NCBI RefSeq assembly: GCF_040686855.1
Contig: NZ_JBFBOG010000003.1
Span: 868,001-932,000, forward strand
Reading direction: 5' to 3'
From: Leifsonia sp040686855
GTDB taxonomy: Bacteria > Actinomycetota > Actinomycetes > Actinomycetales > Microbacteriaceae
Length of the DNA stretch: 64,000 bases
Shown: piece by piece, positions 43,943-53,084 of the stretch
How positions within the stretch are numbered: position 1 is the first letter of the stretch
Layout of the letters: every line of letters starts with the position of its first letter
The notes under the pieces: model-generated
Seen by the model: the letters and a program-made list of their open reading frames with translations, nothing else
Database searches by the model: none
What the model was told of the DNA's origin: nothing
Position numbers and translations under genes: made by a program

Positions 43943-45675
43943 CAGGAGTCCTTCCCCTCGGAGCCACGATCGGAGGACGAGGTCGACGCGCCGGCTAGCT
44001 CGGCCGCCTTGCGCTCGGCGATCGTCTGGCGGCGGGCCGCCTCCTTGCTGCTGCGGGCGGCCGTACCGGCGCCCACGGTCGCGGTCGGCGTGCGGAACTT
44101 CGCCGCACCCCGGTACACGGCGCCGAGCGCCTGCGGGTCGAGGCCCGAGAGCGGGTGGCCGGAGCTGAAGAAGCGCGTGCGCGCCAGCAGCTGCAGCGTC
44201 GGGTGGGTGAACAGCAGCACCACGATGACATCGATGATCGTCGTCAATCCCAGCGTGAACGCGAAGCCGCGCACGTTGGCGGCGGTCAGGACGTAGAGGA
44301 CGATGGCCGCGAGGAGGTTGGTGGCCTTCGAGGCGTAGATGGTGCGCCGCGCGCGCCCCCAGCCCGCTTCGACGGCACCCTCGAGACCGCGCCCGTCGCG
44401 CAGCTCGTCTCGTATTCGCTCGAAGTAGACGATGAACGAGTCCGCCGTGAAGCCGATCGCGACGATCAGACCCGCGACGCCCGCGAGCGACAGACGGTAG
44501 TCGTAATGCCACGACAGCAGCGAGATCGTGAGCCAGGTCAGCACACCGGCGACGACGAGCGAGAAGATCGTCACGAAGCCGAGCAGGCGGTACTGGAAGA
44601 ACGTGTAGATGCCGACCAGGATGAGGCCGATCAGACCGGCGAGCAGACCGCTGAGGAGCTGCGAGGTTCCGAGGGTCGCCGAGATCGTGTCCTGGCTCTG
44701 CACCTTGAAGCTGAACGGCAGCGCACCGAACTTCAGCTGGTCGGCGAGGGCCTTTGAGGTGGTCTCGGTGAAGTTACCGGTGATCTGCGGCTTGCCGTCC
44801 GTGATCGCGGCCTGGGTGGTCGGCGCGGAGATGACCTTGCCGTCGAGAACGATCGCGAACTGGTTCTGCGCTCCCTGCTCGGCGACGAGACGGGTGGTGA
44901 CGTCCGCGAACGCCTTGGTACCCGCATCGTTGAAGACGATGTTGACGGCCCACTGGCCGGTGGTCACGCCCTGCGAGCTCTGCACCAGGCCCGCGGACGC
45001 GTCCTTGATGTCCTGACCCTTCACCTCGACCGGTCCGAGCAGGTACTTGACCTGGTTCTGGTCGTCGCAGGTGATGAGCGGCTGATCGGTCGGAGCGGAA
45101 CTGGAGGTCTTGCTCGCGTTCGCCTTGCAGTCGTACGCGTCGAACTCCGCCTGGAGCTTCGGCGTCACCCAGGCGAGGTCGCTGCCGTTGGTCGGCTTGG
45201 TCGACGGAGTCGACTGCAGGCCCGGAGCCGGGGTGGGCGCGGGCGTCGACTTGCCGTCGGCCCCGACGACCTCGTTGGTCGGACCTCCGGCGACGAGCAC
45301 CGGGCGGAAGTCGAGGCGGGCGGACGACTTGACGCGGTCGAGGGTCGCCTGGTCCGGCTTGCCCGGCAGCGAGACGACGATGTTGCGCGATCCCTCGGTC
45401 GAGATCTGGGCCTCGGACACGCCGGACGCGTCGATGCGCTGCCGGATGATCGAGACCGCCTGGTCGAGCTGCTGCTGCTGCACCGACTGACCGTTCTCGA
45501 CCTGCGGGGCGAGGATGATCTGCGTCCCGCCCTCGAGGTCGAGCGCGAGCTTGGGCAGCCACGTCGCATTGCTGAACAGGACGCCGGCCGTGAGGGTGCC
45601 GAGGAGCACCACCACGATGACGCCGAGCCACGTCAGCGAACGCCAGGCTTTCTTGACCGGGGTCGACTTTGCCAC
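43942..45675 (-). CDS. secD: Protein translocase subunit SecD
   Basis: Partner of SecF. The 577 residues contain the first membrane helix (about 14-34), the conserved LALDLEGGTQIILAP, a long extracytoplasmic domain with a Pro/Thr-rich insert (about 145-170), then the five-helix block with FTADSFIVYFERIRDELRDG. The C-terminal 60 residues are a charged cytoplasmic tail. Preceded by yajC with a hairpin in the 62-bp gap. Confidence 0.96.
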   Translation of the reverse strand: MAKSTPVKKAWRSLTWLGVIVVVLLGTLTAGVLFSNATWLPKLALDLEGGTQIILAPQVENGQSVQQQQLDQAVSIIRQRIDASGVSEAQISTEGSRNIVVSLPGKPDQATLDRVKSSARLDFRPVLVAGGPTNEVVGADGKSTPAPTPAPGLQSTPSTKPTNGSDLAWVTPKLQAEFDAYDCKANASKTSSSAPTDQPLITCDDQNQVKYLLGPVEVKGQDIKDASAGLVQSSQGVTTGQWAVNIVFNDAGTKAFADVTTRLVAEQGAQNQFAIVLDGKVISAPTTQAAITDGKPQITGNFTETTSKALADQLKFGALPFSFKVQSQDTISATLGTSQLLSGLLAGLIGLILVGIYTFFQYRLLGFVTIFSLVVAGVLTWLTISLLSWHYDYRLSLAGVAGLIVAIGFTADSFIVYFERIRDELRDGRGLEGAVEAGWGRARRTIYASKATNLLAAIVLYVLTAANVRGFAFTLGLTTIIDVIVVLLFTHPTLQLLARTRFFSSGHPLSGLDPQALGAVYRGAAKFRTPTATVGAGTAARSSKEAARRQTIAERKAAELAGASTSSSDRGSEGKDS

Positions 45676-45697
45676 CTAGGTACTCAGCTTTCTACGA

Positions 45698-45727
45698 GTG
45701 CTCCGGCGCGGTCGGGCGCCGGAGCAC
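45698..45727. other. Hairpin between yajC and secD
   Basis: Perfect 11-bp arms, GTGCTCCGGCG at 45698-45708 and its complement at 45717-45727, with an 8-base loop. There is no T-run on the minus strand, so it is more likely an attenuating or mRNA-stabilising structure inside the operon than a full terminator. Confidence 0.7.
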
Positions 45728-45737
45728 AGGGAATGTG

Positions 45738-46163
45738 TCAGTCGTCGTTCTGCGCGCGCTTCTTGGACGCGTCGTCGAGGCGCTCACCGTACTCCGGCGA
45801 CGCGGCGTTGGTGCCGTCGGCCGGGATGGCGTGGTCCTCGTTCAGCTCGACGGCCGGCGCGGCGGCGTCGCCGGTCTCGGTCGCGTCGACGGCGTCCTTC
45901 GGCTCGACCACGCGGGCGAGCACCTGGCGGTGCACCTTGACGGTGTGGCCGGGGCTGGTCTCGATGACGGCCGAGTTGTCGTCCTCGTCGACCGACAGGA
46001 GGGTGCCGTACAGCCCGAAGTTCGTCATGACCTCGGCGCCGGGCACCATCTTGGAACGGGTCTCCTCCTGCTCCTTGCGGCGCTTCCGGCTGTTCCGGAA
46101 CATGAAGAAAACGAGGGCCGCCAGGATGACGACCATCAGGATGGTCAACGGGTCAAAGGCCAT
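45738..46163 (-). CDS. yajC: Preprotein translocase subunit YajC
   Basis: A 141-residue single-pass protein: hydrophobic helix at about 7-23, basic RNSRKRRKEQEETRSKM, then the YajC core MVPGAEVMTNFGLYGTLLSV and a long acidic, low-complexity tail from about residue 90 that many family members lack. Associates with SecDF. First gene of yajC-secD-secF. Confidence 0.93.
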   Translation of the reverse strand: MAFDPLTILMVVILAALVFFMFRNSRKRRKEQEETRSKMVPGAEVMTNFGLYGTLLSVDEDDNSAVIETSPGHTVKVHRQVLARVVEPKDAVDATETGDAAAPAVELNEDHAIPADGTNAASPEYGERLDDASKKRAQNDD

Positions 46164-46220
46164 GAGGCTTTGCCGAACCTTTCAATGGGGGGCAAGGGGT
46201 TGGCCGAACGGCCAGGTTGG

Positions 46221-46226
46221 ATTATA
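46221..46226 (-). promoter_or_regulatory. Possible -10 element of yajC-secDF
   Basis: Minus-strand TATAAT, a perfect consensus that is rare at this GC content, overlapping the ruvB stop codon, 58 bp before the yajC start. The -35 region is poor (GCCTCC). The AT-rich patch here (TTGGATTATATG on the plus strand) stands out from its surroundings. Confidence 0.45.
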
Positions 46227-47259
46227 TGTCATCGATCAGCGTCGGAGGCTGGGAGGAGCCCTGCCCCCGGCTGGGGATCCCCAGGTGCCGCCACGCTGCC
46301 GGCGTCGCCACCCGTCCACGCGGGGTCCGGGACAGGAGACCGATGCGCACGAGGAACGGTTCGACCACTGATTCTATCGTCTCGGCCTCTTCGCCGACAG
46401 AGACCGCGAGGGTGTTCAGGCCGACCGGTCCTCCGTCGAAGCGCTCGAGGATCGCATGCAGGACGGCCCGGTCGAGACGGTCGAGCCCGAGCGGGTCCAC
46501 GTCGTACAGTTCGAGCGCCGCGCGCACCGCGTCCACGTCGCCCCGTCCGCCGTGCACGAGCGCGTAGTCGCGCACCCGGCGGAGCAATCGGTTGGCGATG
46601 CGCGGCGTGCCGCGGCAGCGCCCGGCGATCTCGGCCAGCGCCTCACGGTCGATGTCGAACTCCAGCATCGTGGCCGCACGCGACAGCACCTGCGTCAACT
46701 CGGCGTCGTCGTAGAACTCGAGATGCGCGGTGAAGCCGAAGCGATCGCGCAGCGGGTTGGGCAGGAGACCCGAGCGCGTCGTGGCGCCGACCAGGGTGAA
46801 CGGCGCGAGGTCGAGGGGGATGGACGTGGCGCCCGCTCCCTTGCCGACCATGATGTCGATGCGGAAGTCCTCCATCGCCAGGTACAGCATCTCCTCCGCG
46901 GAGCGCGCCATGCGGTGGATCTCGTCGATGAACAGCACTTCTCCCGGCGTCAGGGACGACAGCAGAGCGGCCAGGTCTCCCGCGTGCTGGATCGCCGGTC
47001 CGCTCGACAGGCGCAGCGGGCGCCCGCTCTCGTGGGCGACGATCATCGCGAGGGTCGTCTTCCCGAGGCCGGGAGGGCCGGCGAGGAGGATGTGGTCGGC
47101 CGTGCGCTCCTGCATCCGGGCGGCCGTGAGCAGCAGCTGCAGCTGCCCGCGGACCTTCGCCTGGCCGACGAACTCCGCGAGGTTGCGCGGACGGAGGGCG
47201 CCCTCGAAGGCGAGCTCCGACTCCGACTCGAGTTCGGGCGCGGTCAGGTCGTCGCTCAT
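46222..47259 (-). CDS. ruvB: Holliday junction branch migration ATPase RuvB
   Basis: AAA+ motor that drives branch migration with RuvA. The 345 residues have Walker A LAGPPGLGKTTLAMIVAHE, Walker B VLFIDEIHR, sensor 1 LVGATTRSGLL, arginine finger PLRDRFGF and the C-terminal winged helix (GLLSRTPRGRVATPAAW). Start overlaps the ruvA stop by 4 nt. Confidence 0.97.
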   Translation of the reverse strand: MSDDLTAPELESESELAFEGALRPRNLAEFVGQAKVRGQLQLLLTAARMQERTADHILLAGPPGLGKTTLAMIVAHESGRPLRLSSGPAIQHAGDLAALLSSLTPGEVLFIDEIHRMARSAEEMLYLAMEDFRIDIMVGKGAGATSIPLDLAPFTLVGATTRSGLLPNPLRDRFGFTAHLEFYDDAELTQVLSRAATMLEFDIDREALAEIAGRCRGTPRIANRLLRRVRDYALVHGGRGDVDAVRAALELYDVDPLGLDRLDRAVLHAILERFDGGPVGLNTLAVSVGEEAETIESVVEPFLVRIGLLSRTPRGRVATPAAWRHLGIPSRGQGSSQPPTLIDDI

Positions 47260-47876
47260 CGCGCCGCCTGCTGCGCCGGGCCGAGCCGGGCGAGGGTGAG
47301 CCGCAACAGCGTCTGCACGCTGTCGCGCTCGGACTCGGCGGTGTCGGCGACGACCTCGGCGACGGCGTCGGATGCGATGCGCTCCGGCCAGCCGAGCCCG
47401 ACGAGCGCGACGAGCACGCTGTCGGCGACCGACGACGGCGCGCCGGTCCTCTTCGCCACCGGAGCCGGACGGCGTGCGGCCGCCAGCTTCCCAGTCAGCG
47501 ACACGACGATGAGCTTGGCCGTTTTAGGTCCGATTCCGGACACTTTGCGGAACGGCGCGTCGTCGTCCGCGGCCACCGCGGCGGCGATGTCGTCCGGCGA
47601 CAGCACCGAGAGCACGCCGATCGCCGACTTCGGGCCGACACCGGAGACGCCGTTGAGCAGTTCGAAGACCTCCAGCTGCTCTCGATCGGCGAAACCGAAC
47701 AGCTGCAGGGCGTCCTCCCGCACGATGAGCGAGGTGTGGAGGAACGCCTCCTCGCCCGTGCGCAGAGTGAGCACGTGGTCGGGCGTGCACTGCACGGAGA
47801 AGCCGACGCCGCCGACCTCGACGACGGCGGTGCCGCCGACCGCCGAGAGGACGGTGCCGCGGAGGGAGGAGATCAC
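47256..47876 (-). CDS. ruvA: Holliday junction DNA helicase subunit RuvA
   Basis: Junction-recognition subunit. The 206 residues start ISSLRGTVLSAVGGTAVVEV (OB fold), contain the helix-hairpin-helix repeats LLNGVSGVGPKSAIGVLSVL and VSGIGPKTAKLIVVSL, and end in the RuvB-binding domain III after an Ala-rich linker. GTG start overlaps the ruvC stop (GTGA). Confidence 0.96.
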   Translation of the reverse strand: MISSLRGTVLSAVGGTAVVEVGGVGFSVQCTPDHVLTLRTGEEAFLHTSLIVREDALQLFGFADREQLEVFELLNGVSGVGPKSAIGVLSVLSPDDIAAAVAADDDAPFRKVSGIGPKTAKLIVVSLTGKLAAARRPAPVAKRTGAPSSVADSVLVALVGLGWPERIASDAVAEVVADTAESERDSVQTLLRLTLARLGPAQQAAR

Positions 47877-48466
47877 CGTGCAAGCCTACGGGGAGCCGCC
47901 GACGCTCGGCTGGAGCGCTCCGCGGCGCGCCACGCGGCCTGCGCGGGGGTGAGGGAGCCGGCCGCTCCCCCGGCATCCTGCGTCACCGGGCCGCCGCGCC
48001 AGGCGTGGCAGATCGCGATCGCGAGGGCGTCCGCCGCGTCCGCGGGCTTCGGCGCCTCGTCGAGGCCGAGGATGCGCGCGACCATCGCCTGCACCTGCTT
48101 CTTGTCGGCCGAGCCGTAGCCGGTGATCGCCGCCTTCACCTCGCTCGGCGTGTGCAGGCCGACCGGGAGACCGCGCTTGGCAGCCGAGTGCAGCGCCACG
48201 CCGCTCACCTGGGCCGTGCCCATGACGGTCCGGAGGTTGTGCTGCGCGAAGACGCGCTCGATCGCGACGACCGCGGGGCCGTGCTCGTCGAGCAGCGCTT
48301 CGATCCCGGTCCCCACGGCGAGCAGCCGCTCCTCGAGCGCCATGCCCGGCGGCGTCCGGATGACGGTGACGTCGACCAGGGTCGCGCGGCGGTCGGGGCG
48401 CACGTCCACGATCCCGACGCCGCAGCGCGTCAGACCCGGGTCGATACCGAGCACCCGGATCGTCAC
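47873..48466 (-). CDS. ruvC: Holliday junction resolvase RuvC
   Basis: Endonuclease that cuts the junction symmetrically. The 197 residues carry the acidic catalytic residues in VLGIDPGLTRCG, AIERVFAQHNL and PADAADALAIAICHAW. The C-terminal 40 residues beyond the usual end are Ala/Arg-rich. First gene of ruvC-ruvA-ruvB, 9 bp after yebC. Confidence 0.96.
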   Translation of the reverse strand: MTIRVLGIDPGLTRCGVGIVDVRPDRRATLVDVTVIRTPPGMALEERLLAVGTGIEALLDEHGPAVVAIERVFAQHNLRTVMGTAQVSGVALHSAAKRGLPVGLHTPSEVKAAITGYGSADKKQVQAMVARILGLDEAPKPADAADALAIAICHAWRGGPVTQDAGGAAGSLTPAQAAWRAAERSSRASAAPRRLAR

Positions 48467-48475
48467 GGCTTCCGC

Positions 48476-49240
48476 CTACTCGTCGTCGTCGTCGAGCTGC
48501 GCCTGCACCTCGGGGCTGATGTCGAGGTTGGTGTAGACGTTCTGCACGTCGTCCGAGTCCTCGAGCGCGTCGATCAGCTTGAAGACCTTGCGGGCGACCT
48601 CGACGTCGGCCTCGACGTTGACCGTGGCGACGAACTCGGCGTCGGCCGAGTCGTAGTCGATGCCGGCGTCCTGCAGCGCGGTGCGCGCGGCCACCAGGTC
48701 GGACGCCTCGGTCAGCACCTCGAAACTCTCGCCCCGGTCGGTGACCTCTTCGGCGCCGGCGTCGAGAACCGCGGTGAGGACCGTGTCCTCATCCACGCCG
48801 TCGGCGTGCGGGACCACGATGACGCCCTTGCGGTGGAAGTTGTACGCGACGCTTCCCGGGTCGGCCATGGTGCCGCCATTGCGGGTCATCGCCGTGCGCA
48901 CCTCGGCGGCGGCGCGGTTCTTGTTCTCGGTGAGGCACTCGATCAGCAGGGCGACGCCGCCCGGGCCGTAGCCCTCGTACATGATCGTCGTGTAGTCGAT
49001 GGACTCACCGGTGAGACCCGCTCCGCGCTTGATGGCGCGGTCGATGTTGTCGTTGGGGACCGAGGTCTTCTTGGCCTTCTGGACCGCGTCGACGAGCGTC
49101 GGGTTGCCGGACAGGTCGGCGCCGCCGGTCTTCGCCGCGACCTCGATGTTCTTGATGAGCTTGGCGAAGGACTTCGCGCGGCGGGCGTCGATCACCGCCT
49201 TCTTGTGCTTGGTCGTTGCCCACTTGGAATGCCCGGACAC
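48476..49240 (-). CDS. yebC: YebC/PmpR family regulator (TACO1-like)
   Basis: The 254-residue protein starts SGHSKWATTKHKKAVIDARR, the hallmark of the family, followed by the acidic domains II/III (GYGPGGVALLIECLTENKNR). Family members have been described as transcriptional regulators and as translation factors at proline stretches. It sits between pdxT and ruvC, the order known in Mycobacterium. GTG start after GAGGGAGCACCA. Confidence 0.93.
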   Translation of the reverse strand: MSGHSKWATTKHKKAVIDARRAKSFAKLIKNIEVAAKTGGADLSGNPTLVDAVQKAKKTSVPNDNIDRAIKRGAGLTGESIDYTTIMYEGYGPGGVALLIECLTENKNRAAAEVRTAMTRNGGTMADPGSVAYNFHRKGVIVVPHADGVDEDTVLTAVLDAGAEEVTDRGESFEVLTEASDLVAARTALQDAGIDYDSADAEFVATVNVEADVEVARKVFKLIDALEDSDDVQNVYTNLDISPEVQAQLDDDDE

Positions 49241-49255
49241 TGGTGCTCCCTCGTC

Positions 49256-49882
49256 TTACGTCTGAAAACTCGTCCATTGTACGCGAGCGGCGTCGCGCAC
49301 CTTGGACAGGAAGTACTCGTGGAAGCGCGTGTCCCCGGTGATCTCCGGGTGGAACGATGTCCCGATCAGGTTGCCCTGCTCCACCGCGACCACGCGGCCG
49401 TCGGCCACGCGCGCGAGCGCGGTCGCCGCGGGGCCGACCTCCTCCACGATGGGGGCGCGGATGAACACGGCGTGCATCGGCTCCTCGCCCACGGCCGGGA
49501 TGTCGAGGTCGGTCTCGAACGAGTCCACCTGGGAGCCGAAGGCATTGCGCCGCACCGACACGTCCAGGCCGCCGAGGCTCTGCTGACCCGCGATCCCGTC
49601 GAGAATGCGATCGGCCAGCATGATGAGGCCGGCGCAGGTGCCGTAGACCGGCAGGCCGCCGGCGATCGCCTCGCGGAGCGGCTCGGCCAGCCCGAACGTG
49701 CGCGACAGCTTGTCCATCACGCTCGACTCGCCGCCCGGGATGACCAGGCCGCCGATCTCGTCCAGTTCCGCGGGCCGGCGGATCGGGACCGCGTCGGCGC
49801 CCAGCCCGCGCAGGACCGCGAGGTGTTCGCGGAAGTCGCCCTGCAGGGCGAGGACGCCGACCTTCTGTCCGTTACCAGCCAC
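49256..49882 (-). CDS. pdxT: Pyridoxal 5'-phosphate synthase glutaminase subunit
   Basis: Provides ammonia to PdxS. The 208-residue class I-like glutaminase has VGVLALQGDFREHL, LVIPGGESSVMDKL, the nucleophilic Cys in PVYGTCAGLIMLA, and the His/Glu pair in SFHPEITGDTRFHEYF. The GTG start at 49882 lies inside the 3' end of pdxS (11-nt overlap), so translation is coupled. Confidence 0.96.
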   Translation of the reverse strand: MAGNGQKVGVLALQGDFREHLAVLRGLGADAVPIRRPAELDEIGGLVIPGGESSVMDKLSRTFGLAEPLREAIAGGLPVYGTCAGLIMLADRILDGIAGQQSLGGLDVSVRRNAFGSQVDSFETDLDIPAVGEEPMHAVFIRAPIVEEVGPAATALARVADGRVVAVEQGNLIGTSFHPEITGDTRFHEYFLSKVRDAARVQWTSFQT

Positions 49883-50771
49883 GCTCGGCCAGGCGGTGCG
49901 GGGCGGGGAGGTCGCCGACGTTGATGCCGACCATGGCCTCGCCGAGGCCGCGCGACACCTCCGCGATGACCGACGGGTCGTCGTAGAACGTCGTCGCCTT
50001 GACGATCGCGGCCGCGCGCTGCGCCGGGTTGCCCGACTTGAAGATGCCCGAGCCGACGAAGACGCCGTCCGCACCGAGCTGCATCATCATCGCGGCGTCC
50101 GCCGGGGTGGCCACGCCGCCCGCGGTGAACAGCACGACGGGGAGCTTACCGGTCTCGGCGATCTCGCGCACGAGCTCGTAGGGCGCCTGCAGCTCCTTGG
50201 CCGCGACGTACAGCTCGTCCTTGGTCATCGACTTCAGCGCGTTGATCTCCGAGGTGATCTTGCGGATGTGCTTGGTCGCCTCCGACACGTCGCCGGTGCC
50301 CGCCTCGCCCTTGGAGCGGATCATCGCGGCGCCCTCGTTGATGCGGCGCAGCGCCTCGCCGAGGTTGGTCGCGCCGCAGACGAAGGGGACGGTGAACTGC
50401 CACTTGTCGATGTGGTTGACGTAGTCGGCGGGCGACAGCACCTCGGACTCGTCGATGTAGTCCACATCCAGCGCCTGCAGCACCTGGGCCTCGACGAAGT
50501 GGCCGATGCGAGCCTTCGCCATGACCGGGATGGACACCTCGGCGATGATCGCCTCGATCAGGTCCGGGTCGCTCATCCGGGCGACGCCGCCCTGGGCGCG
50601 GATGTCGGCCGGGACGCGCTCCAGCGCCATGACGGCGACCGCTCCGGCGTCCTCGGCGATGCGCGCCTGCTCGGGGGTGACGACGTCCATGATGACGCCG
50701 CCCTTCAGCATCTCGGCGAGGCCGCGCTTGACCCGGCTCGATCCGATGGTGCTCTGCTCGCTGTCGGTCAT
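49872..50771 (-). CDS. pdxS: Pyridoxal 5'-phosphate synthase lyase subunit
   Basis: TIM-barrel enzyme that builds PLP from ribose 5-phosphate, glyceraldehyde 3-phosphate and ammonia. The 299 residues contain GGVIMDVVTPEQARIAEDAG, the Schiff-base Lys in IPVMAKARIGHF, FVCGATNLGEALRRI, and the second Lys region in MIRSKGEAGTGDV. Start at 50771 preceded by GAGGGCGACC. Divergent from the MocR regulator gene. Confidence 0.97.
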   Translation of the reverse strand: MTDSEQSTIGSSRVKRGLAEMLKGGVIMDVVTPEQARIAEDAGAVAVMALERVPADIRAQGGVARMSDPDLIEAIIAEVSIPVMAKARIGHFVEAQVLQALDVDYIDESEVLSPADYVNHIDKWQFTVPFVCGATNLGEALRRINEGAAMIRSKGEAGTGDVSEATKHIRKITSEINALKSMTKDELYVAAKELQAPYELVREIAETGKLPVVLFTAGGVATPADAAMMMQLGADGVFVGSGIFKSGNPAQRAAAIVKATTFYDDPSVIAEVSRGLGEAMVGINVGDLPAPHRLAERGW

Positions 50772-50783
50772 GGTCGCCCTCTC

Positions 50784-50812
50784 GTGCGGTACGCGCAACA
50801 AAGTGCGGTACG
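50784..50812. promoter_or_regulatory. Direct-repeat operator candidate between pdxS and the MocR gene
   Basis: GTGCGGTACG occurs twice, at 50784-50793 and 50803-50812, 19 bp apart, close to two helical turns. The 113-bp gap also holds -10-like elements for both directions: TATCTT on the minus strand (50835-50840) and TAGACT on the plus strand (50861-50866). PdxR-type MocR proteins are known to bind directly repeated sites in pdxR-pdxS gaps. By position the repeats lie downstream of the minus-strand -10, which would favour repression of pdxS if that -10 is used. Confidence 0.6.
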
Positions 50813-50884
50813 AAATCTGTTTTGGCCTATGCCGAAGATAGCACTGTCGCCGCGGCTCGATAGACTCGAAGCCTCGGGAGGGAC

Positions 50885-52195
50885 ATGGACCAGCAGACCA
50901 TCACGGGCGCCACGGCGTCCGAGATCGCGGCGAGCGTGCGAGCGCTCCACGAACGCGGCGCGCTGCGGACCGGGGATTCCCTGCCTCCCGTTCGCGAGCT
51001 CGCGGCGCAGCTCGGCGTGAACCGCAACACCGCAGTGGCCGCCTACCGCCTGCTCGCCCAGGCCGGCGTCGTCACCGCCCGCGGCCGTGCGGGCACCGTG
51101 GTCGCCGGCGTCGCCGCGGTCGCGCAGGAGGGCTACGCGCCCGACAGCGTGCTGCGCGACATCGGGACGGGCAACCCCGACCCGGCGCGCATCCCCGACC
51201 TCTCGGGCGCTCTCGCGACAGCCGTCGGGCGACCGGTGCTCTACGGCGAGCCGGTCATCGACCCGGCGCTCGAGGAGCGCGCACTGGCGTGGATCGGCGC
51301 CGACCTCCCCGGCCGCCCGGTGCGCATCACGGTCACCAACGGAGCGGTGGATGCCGTCGAGCGGCTGCTCGCCCAGGCCCTGCTCCGCGACGACGCGGTC
51401 GCGCTGGAGGATCCGTGCTTCCTGGCGAGCATCCACACCGTCCGGCTGGGCGGCTACCGCGCCGTGCCGGTGCCGGTGGATGCGGAGGGCATGACCGTCG
51501 ACGGCCTGCGCGCCGCGCTCGACGCGGGCGTCCGTGCCGTGATCTGCACGCCGCGCGCGCAGAACCCGACCGGGGCGACGCTCTCCCCCGCTCGGGCCGC
51601 CGCCCTGCGAGCGGTGCTGGCCGACCACCCGTACGTGCTCGTGATCGAGGACGACCACTTCTCGATGCTGTCGCAGCGGCCCTACGAGACGCTGATCGGG
51701 CCCGAGCACCGCCGGTACGCGCTCGTGCGCTCGGTGTCCAAGTCGCTCGGGCCGGACATGTGCCTCGCTGTCGCCGCGACCGACCCCGAGACGGCCGACC
51801 GGCTGGCGTTCCGGCTCTCCCCCGGCACGACGTGGGTCAGCCACATCCTGCAGCGCCTCGTGCTCGCGCAGCTGACCGACGACGCCGTGCTCGCGCAGGT
51901 GGAGGACGCCGGCCGCCATTACGCCGAGCGCAACGCGGCCTTCGCCGCGCGCCTGACCGAGCGCGGGCTGCGCGCCGAGGCCCGCGACGGCCTCAACCTG
52001 TGGGTCGAGCTGCCGGTCGAGGCGCGGATCGTCGCCGACAGACTGATGCGGCGCGGCTGGCTCGCGCGCACCGGCGACGAGTTCGTGCTGGGCGACCATC
52101 CCGCGCCCTCCCGCCACCTGCGGCTGACAGTGCATGATCTGGACGAGGACGAGACCGAACGTCTGGTGACCGACCTGGCCGACGCCGCGAAGTGA
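50885..52195 (+). CDS. MocR-type PLP-dependent transcriptional regulator (PdxR/PtsJ-like)
   Basis: A 436-residue fusion of a GntR winged helix-turn-helix (about 10-75; LPPVRELAAQLGVNRNTAVA) and a fold-type I aminotransferase-like domain with the PLP Lys in LVRSVSKSLGPDM and the AQNPTGATLSP segment. MocR proteins of this kind sense PLP and control B6 genes. It is divergent from pdxS and 28 bp before pdxY. It could be a PdxR (acting on pdxST) or a PtsJ-like regulator (acting on the salvage kinase); the position allows both. Confidence 0.85.
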   Translation: MDQQTITGATASEIAASVRALHERGALRTGDSLPPVRELAAQLGVNRNTAVAAYRLLAQAGVVTARGRAGTVVAGVAAVAQEGYAPDSVLRDIGTGNPDPARIPDLSGALATAVGRPVLYGEPVIDPALEERALAWIGADLPGRPVRITVTNGAVDAVERLLAQALLRDDAVALEDPCFLASIHTVRLGGYRAVPVPVDAEGMTVDGLRAALDAGVRAVICTPRAQNPTGATLSPARAAALRAVLADHPYVLVIEDDHFSMLSQRPYETLIGPEHRRYALVRSVSKSLGPDMCLAVAATDPETADRLAFRLSPGTTWVSHILQRLVLAQLTDDAVLAQVEDAGRHYAERNAAFAARLTERGLRAEARDGLNLWVELPVEARIVADRLMRRGWLARTGDEFVLGDHPAPSRHLRLTVHDLDEDETERLVTDLADAAK

Positions 52196-52223
52196 CCGCC
52201 CGACGAGGTGAGAGGATCGAGGG

Positions 52224-53075
52224 ATGAAGATCCTCTCGATCCAGTCCGCGGTCGCCTACGGTCACGTCGGCAACTCCGCCGCCGTCTTCCCGCTGCAGCG
52301 CATCGGCGTCGAGGTGCTGCCCGTGTACACGGTGAACTTCTCCAACCACACCGGCTACGGCGCCTGGCGCGGGCCCCTGATCGCGCCGGACGACGTCCGC
52401 GACGTCATCACGGGGATCGAGGAGCGCGGCGTCCTCGGTCAGATCGACGCCGTCCTCTCGGGCTACCAGGGCAGCGAGGGCATCGGCGACGTCATCATCG
52501 ACGCGGTCGCGCGCGTCAAGGCCGCCAATCCGGACGCCGCCTACGCGTGCGACCCGGTCATGGGCAACGCGAAGTCCGGATGCTTCGTCGCGCCGGCCAT
52601 CCCGGTCCTGCTGCGCGAGCGCGTGGTCCCCGTGGCCGACATCATCACGCCGAACCAGTTCGAGCTCGGCTTCCTGACCGAGACCTCGCCGGACACCTTG
52701 GAGTCGACGCTGGAGTCCGTGGATGCGGCCCGCGCGATGGGTCCGCGCACCGTCCTCGTGACGAGCGTCGAGCGCCCGGACGCCCCGGCCGACACGATCG
52801 AGATGCTGGCCGTCGACGACGCGGGCGCGTGGCTCGTGCAGACGCCGCGCCTCCCGATGAAGGCCAACGGCTCCGGCGACGTGACGGCCGCGCTCTTCAC
52901 CGCGCACTACGTCCGCACCGGCGACGCCGAGCTGGCGCTGCGCAAGACCGTGTCGAGCGTCTTCGACCTGCTCACCCGCACGCTCGAGTCGGGCGAGCGC
53001 GAGCTGCAGCTCGTCGAGTCGCAGGAGTCCTACGCCCACCCGCGCGAGCAGTTCGCGGTGACGAAGGTCCGCTGA
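52224..53075 (+). CDS. pdxY: Pyridoxal kinase
   Basis: Salvages pyridoxal to PLP. The 283 residues open LSIQSAVAYGHVGNSAAVFP and have the ribokinase-fold features YACDPVMGN, ADIITPNQFELGFLTE and the catalytic Asp in KANGSGDVTAALF. Follows the MocR gene closely, so one transcript is likely, linking salvage and de novo B6 supply under one regulator. Confidence 0.94.
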   Translation: MKILSIQSAVAYGHVGNSAAVFPLQRIGVEVLPVYTVNFSNHTGYGAWRGPLIAPDDVRDVITGIEERGVLGQIDAVLSGYQGSEGIGDVIIDAVARVKAANPDAAYACDPVMGNAKSGCFVAPAIPVLLRERVVPVADIITPNQFELGFLTETSPDTLESTLESVDAARAMGPRTVLVTSVERPDAPADTIEMLAVDDAGAWLVQTPRLPMKANGSGDVTAALFTAHYVRTGDAELALRKTVSSVFDLLTRTLESGERELQLVESQESYAHPREQFAVTKVR

Positions 53076-53084
53076 CCGCGCCTC

